Shown here: in pieces, positions 30,759-33,034 of the stretch
How positions within the stretch are numbered: the first letter of the stretch is position 1
How the letters are laid out: each line of letters opens with the position of its first letter
NCBI RefSeq assembly: GCF_018372875.1
Contig: NZ_JAHAIF010000054.1
Coordinates: forward strand, 1 to 33,034
Origin: Clostridium sp.
Lineage (GTDB): Bacteria > Bacillota > Clostridia > Clostridiales > Clostridiaceae
Direction: 5' to 3'
Length of the DNA: 33,034 nucleotides
Translations under genes and position numbers: made by a program
The notes under the pieces: generated by a model
The model's input: only the letters and a program-made list of their open reading frames with translations
Database searches by the model: none
Told to the model about the DNA's origin: nothing

Positions 30759-32003
30759 ATGAATAATAAAAATAAAGATATATTAATTATCGGTTTTGCA
30801 CTATTTGCTATGTTCTTTGGTGCTGGAAATTTAATTTTCCCTCCATATTTAGGACACGCTATAGGAAGTGAATATATAATTGGAATGCTAGGATTTATAA
30901 TAACAGGAGTGGGGTTACCACTATTTGCTATATTAGCCTGTTTAAAAGGAGATGGAACCTTTGAAACAATAGCTTCTAAAATAGGACCTAAATTTTCAAT
31001 TATTTTTGCTTCAATTTTATTTATTGCAATAGGACCTATGCTAGGTATCCCTAGAACTGCAGCAACAACTTTTGAAATAACTATACAACCATTATTTCCA
31101 TCATTCTCACCAATTTTATTTATGATTATATACTTTGCTTTTAACCTTATTTTTGTTTTAAACAAATCTTCAGTTATAGATACAATTGGTAAATATTTAA
31201 CTCCAGCATTAATAGTATTGCTTTCTTTAGTAATTATTAAAGGAATCTTAGTTCCTCTTGGTGAAATCAGCACTACTGGTGCTACATCTGTTCTATCAAC
31301 TTCACTAATTGAAGGATATCAGACTATGGATGCTTTAGCTGCATTACTTTTCGCAGCAGTCATAACTAATAGTTTAAAAGAAAAAGGGTATGATAAAGAT
31401 AAAATGATTCCTATGGCTTTAAGAGCTAGTATAATAGCAGCTTTAGGATTAGCATTTGTTTATGGTGGACTAACTATACTTGGTGCACAAACTACTGAAC
31501 TTGTATCTTCAGATATTTCAAAAACTTCATTACTACTTTTTATAGCTCACGGAATATTGGGTAACATAGGAAAAACAGTAATCGCAATAGCTATGAGTCT
31601 TGCTTGTTTAACAACATCTATTGGTTTACTAACAGCTGGATCAAGCTTTTTTGAAAAGGTATCAAAAGGAAAACTTCCATACAAGATTAATGCAGTAATA
31701 ATATCTATAATAAGTATAGTCATCGGTGCATTGGGCGTTGATAATATTATAAAAATATCTGGTCCTATTCTTAACATACTATATCCTGTAGCAATAACAT
31801 TAATTGTTACTACATTATTAAATAAGTATTTTACAAATATTAAAGCTGTAAGGCTTGGAATTTATACTTCTCTTATTTTTGCTATTTTAGCTGAAATAAA
31901 AGTTTTTGATTTAAGTTTCATTCCACTTGCAAACCTTGGTTTTCCATGGTTAATCCCTACTGTAATTATGATAGGCATAGGACATTTTTTAGTGAAGAAC
32001 TAG
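30759..32003 (+). CDS. brnQ: Branched-chain amino acid transporter BrnQ
   Basis: Sodium- or proton-coupled uptake of leucine, isoleucine and valine across the cytoplasmic membrane. The 414-residue protein has about twelve hydrophobic segments and the family start GFALFAMFFGAGNLIFPPYLG, followed by LACLTTSIGLLTAGSSFFE near the middle-to-late region. It is preceded by AAGGAGG at 8 bases and followed by a strong terminator; it is monocistronic. Length is slightly below the 430-450 residues of many BrnQ proteins, without any missing core segment that I can see. Confidence 0.94.
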   Translation: MNNKNKDILIIGFALFAMFFGAGNLIFPPYLGHAIGSEYIIGMLGFIITGVGLPLFAILACLKGDGTFETIASKIGPKFSIIFASILFIAIGPMLGIPRTAATTFEITIQPLFPSFSPILFMIIYFAFNLIFVLNKSSVIDTIGKYLTPALIVLLSLVIIKGILVPLGEISTTGATSVLSTSLIEGYQTMDALAALLFAAVITNSLKEKGYDKDKMIPMALRASIIAALGLAFVYGGLTILGAQTTELVSSDISKTSLLLFIAHGILGNIGKTVIAIAMSLACLTTSIGLLTAGSSFFEKVSKGKLPYKINAVIISIISIVIGALGVDNIIKISGPILNILYPVAITLIVTTLLNKYFTNIKAVRLGIYTSLIFAILAEIKVFDLSFIPLANLGFPWLIPTVIMIGIGHFLVKN

Positions 32004-32052
32004 TAGAATTAAATAGTGAACAATGCAAGAAGCAATTCCACAGGAATTACAA

Positions 32053-32084
32053 AAACCAAATTGGCTAAGCCAATTTGGTTTTTA
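32053..32084 (+). terminator. Terminator of brnQ
   Basis: AAACCAAATTGGC (32053-32065) pairs perfectly with GCCAATTTGGTTT (32069-32081) around a three-base loop, followed by T-rich sequence. Confidence 0.88.
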
Positions 32085-32108
32085 ATTTTTAGAAACTAAG
32101 CTGCTGAG

Positions 32109-32178
32109 TTTCATCCTTTACTATTCGTTATTTTAACTGTTAGCTACTTTCTTTTTCTTGTTCCATTGTAAGATGAAA
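32109..32178. repeat. Inverted-repeat-bounded 70-bp unit
   Basis: TTTCATC at 32109-32115 and GATGAAA at 32172-32178 bound a 70-bp stretch. Within its right side CTTGTTCCATTGTAAG (32157-32172) resembles the CTTGTTCCGTCGCAAG hairpin of the IS91-like terminal repeat. It could be a diverged relic of that family. Similarity is short, so the call is weak. Confidence 0.3.
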
Positions 32179-32195
32179 TTAAACTAATAAAAAAA

Positions 32196-32267
32196 TCCAC
32201 AGTGGATTATTCTGTGTTATGATTTAATCGCCAAACCAAAACATACACAGAGGATAATCACTATGGA
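32196..32267 (+). promoter_or_regulatory. Leader palindrome of the IS30-type transposase
   Basis: The arms TCCACAGTG-GATTATTC-TGTG and CACAG-AGGATAATC-ACTATGGA pair imperfectly over about 25 bases around the loop ATTTAATCGCC. The right arm contains the GAGG ribosome binding site and the ATG at 32263, so transcripts entering from outside would fold and mask the start. A closely similar copy lacking any gene lies at 23917-23988. Confidence 0.55.
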
Positions 32268-32781
32268 TCACTCAAATATTAACACAGAATCACGTAAAAA
32301 TAAATACTTAAATTATGAGGAACGTATAACTATTCAACTTCCTCTTAAAGATGGAGCAACGCCATATAAGATAGCTAAAGAACTAGGTAGGCCAATAAAT
32401 ACTATTCCAAATGAAATACGTCCTGGTAAAACTACTCAAATAAAACAAGGAAATCATGTTGAAGTTTACCTTGCCGATACTGGCAAAGCTGTATATAAAA
32501 AGCATCGTTCAAATTCTTGTCGTACTTTTAAACTCTTAGAATGTAGTGATTTTATTAACTACACTGTAGATAAAATCAAAAACAATTCATGGTCACCGAT
32601 GCTTGTGTTGGGTAAGCAGGTTTAATCACTCTCAAATGGTTTGTACCAAGACACTGTACAACTATATAGACTTGGATTTATGGATGTAAAAAATACAGAT
32701 TTACCAATGAAGCTGCATAGAAATACAAAACTAGCTAGAGTAAAGAAGCATAAGAAAAATCTCGGTACTAGCATATGTCAA
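32263..32781 (+). pseudogene. IS30-family transposase, broken
   Basis: The first 120 residues (to the stop at 32623-32625) match an IS30 transposase N-terminus, with the HTH region LNYEERITIQLPLKDG, TPYKIAKELGRPINTI and LADTGKAVYKKHRSNSCRTFK. Past the stop the family sequence can be followed through at least three frame changes: DACVG, then VSRFNHSQMVCTKTLYNYIDL, then GFMDVKNTDLPMKL and KKHKKNLGTSI. The catalytic DDE domain is absent because the IS256 end interrupts the gene at 32782. It is not functional. Confidence 0.85.
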
Positions 32782-32782
32782 G

Positions 32783-32830
32783 GGACTGTAGATAGATTTG
32801 TGTAAATACAAATCTACTACAGTCCTTTTT
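32783..32830 (+). terminator. Hairpin at the IS256-type left end, acting as terminator
   Basis: GGACTGTAG (32783-32791) pairs with CTACAGTCC (32817-32825), and AGATTTGT pairs with ACAAATCT inside, followed by TTTTT. This should stop transcripts that enter the element from the flanking DNA. Confidence 0.7.
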
Positions 32831-32887
32831 GTATAATTAAGTGGTAGATTTGGAATAATATACTTATAAATTTAAGGAGGATTCTAA

Positions 32888-33034
32888 ATGAAAGAAATTG
32901 AAATACCTAATATTGATTACAAGGCAGAAATAAAGAAGTGTAAGACAATGGATGATGTCGTAGGTAAAAATGGTCTTATGCAAAAGCTATTAAAGGATGT
33001 AATTCAACAGTTACTTGAAGCTGAAATGGAAGAG
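32888..33034 (+). CDS. IS256-family transposase, N-terminal fragment
   Basis: Forty-nine codons run to the window edge without a stop. The translation contains DDVVGKNGLMQKLLKDVIQQ followed by LLEAEMEE, the conserved N-terminal signature of Mutator/IS256 transposases, which normally continue with a conserved LGY motif. AAGGAGG lies 7 bases before the ATG. The DDE catalytic domain lies outside the window, so whether the element is intact is unknown. Confidence 0.88.
   Translation, partial: MKEIEIPNIDYKAEIKKCKTMDDVVGKNGLMQKLLKDVIQQLLEAEMEE

Larger units (their letters stand above)
32196..32781 (+). mobile_element. Decayed IS30-family element, left part
   Basis: The element's left end is the TCCACAGTG-bounded leader palindrome (32196-32267), followed by a broken IS30 transposase gene. 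At 32782 the sequence changes abruptly to the left end of an IS256-family element, so the right part of the IS30 copy is displaced or lost. Confidence 0.78.
32782..33034 (+). mobile_element. IS256-family insertion sequence, left end (partial)
   Basis: The left end GGGACTGTAGATAGATTTGT resembles IS256-family terminal repeats (typically GGGACTGTA followed by TTTGTGTAAA) and begins exactly where similarity to IS30 stops. An IS256-type transposase frame follows. The element continues past the window, so its right end and target duplication cannot be seen. Confidence 0.82.

Noticed and set aside
30743..31273. 176-codon minus-strand frame opposite brnQ
   Set aside because: It is a mirror of the BrnQ membrane-protein codons; brnQ has the promoter, ribosome binding site and terminator.

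Overview
This is an AT-rich chromosomal window from a low-GC, endospore-forming Firmicute, most likely a Clostridium sensu stricto (cluster I). The base composition, strong AGGAGG-type ribosome binding sites, a CcpA-type cre site and the gene content all fit. The gerK layout, with gerKB transcribed divergently from gerKA-gerKC, is the arrangement known from C. perfringens. A FlhB C-terminal-like protein next to a FliK-like protein hints at a motile relative, but the species cannot be fixed from the sequence alone.

Layout. 1-4080: galactose/methyl-galactoside ABC operon mglB-mglA-mglC (minus strand), with a cre site over its likely promoter, a hairpin between mglB and mglA, and an extra 55-residue membrane protein at the end. 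4084-4333: a roughly 250-bp mini-element carrying both ends of the IS91-like element found at 22311-23914. 4351-8307: a four-gene minus-strand operon with a solenoid repeat protein, a MoxR-like AAA+ ATPase, a HExxH/VWA protein and a single-pass membrane protein. This is the best candidate for an undescribed system. 8418-11145: a small alarmone synthetase, a decayed DUF2225 gene and a soluble chemoreceptor-like protein. 11144-14033: metallophosphoesterase, FlhB-like protein and a FliK-like protein split at an A7 run. 14162-17041: BusR-like GntR/RCK_C regulator, tyrS and a small P-loop protein. 17042-21951: GAF-GGDEF diguanylate cyclase and the gerK cluster.

22020-24000 is mobile-element-rich: a zinc-ribbon gene with an SD-sequestering leader hairpin, the full IS91-like element (frameshifted HUH/Y2 transposase plus a zinc-ribbon passenger) and a solo 72-bp IS30-type palindrome. 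24052-28451 holds an ECF S component, a small membrane protein and a lic locus (licC, licB and an HTH-nucleotidyltransferase-choline kinase fusion) for phosphocholine decoration of the surface. 28628-32003 holds trpS, galU and brnQ. The right edge is a decayed IS30 copy interrupted by the left end of an IS256-family element whose transposase runs off the window.

No rRNA, tRNA, CRISPR array or recognisable metabolite riboswitch was seen. tyrS and trpS both have strong promoters with short leaders, so neither carries a T-box. Where an upstream in-frame start was open, starts were set by the position of the Shine-Dalgarno sequence.
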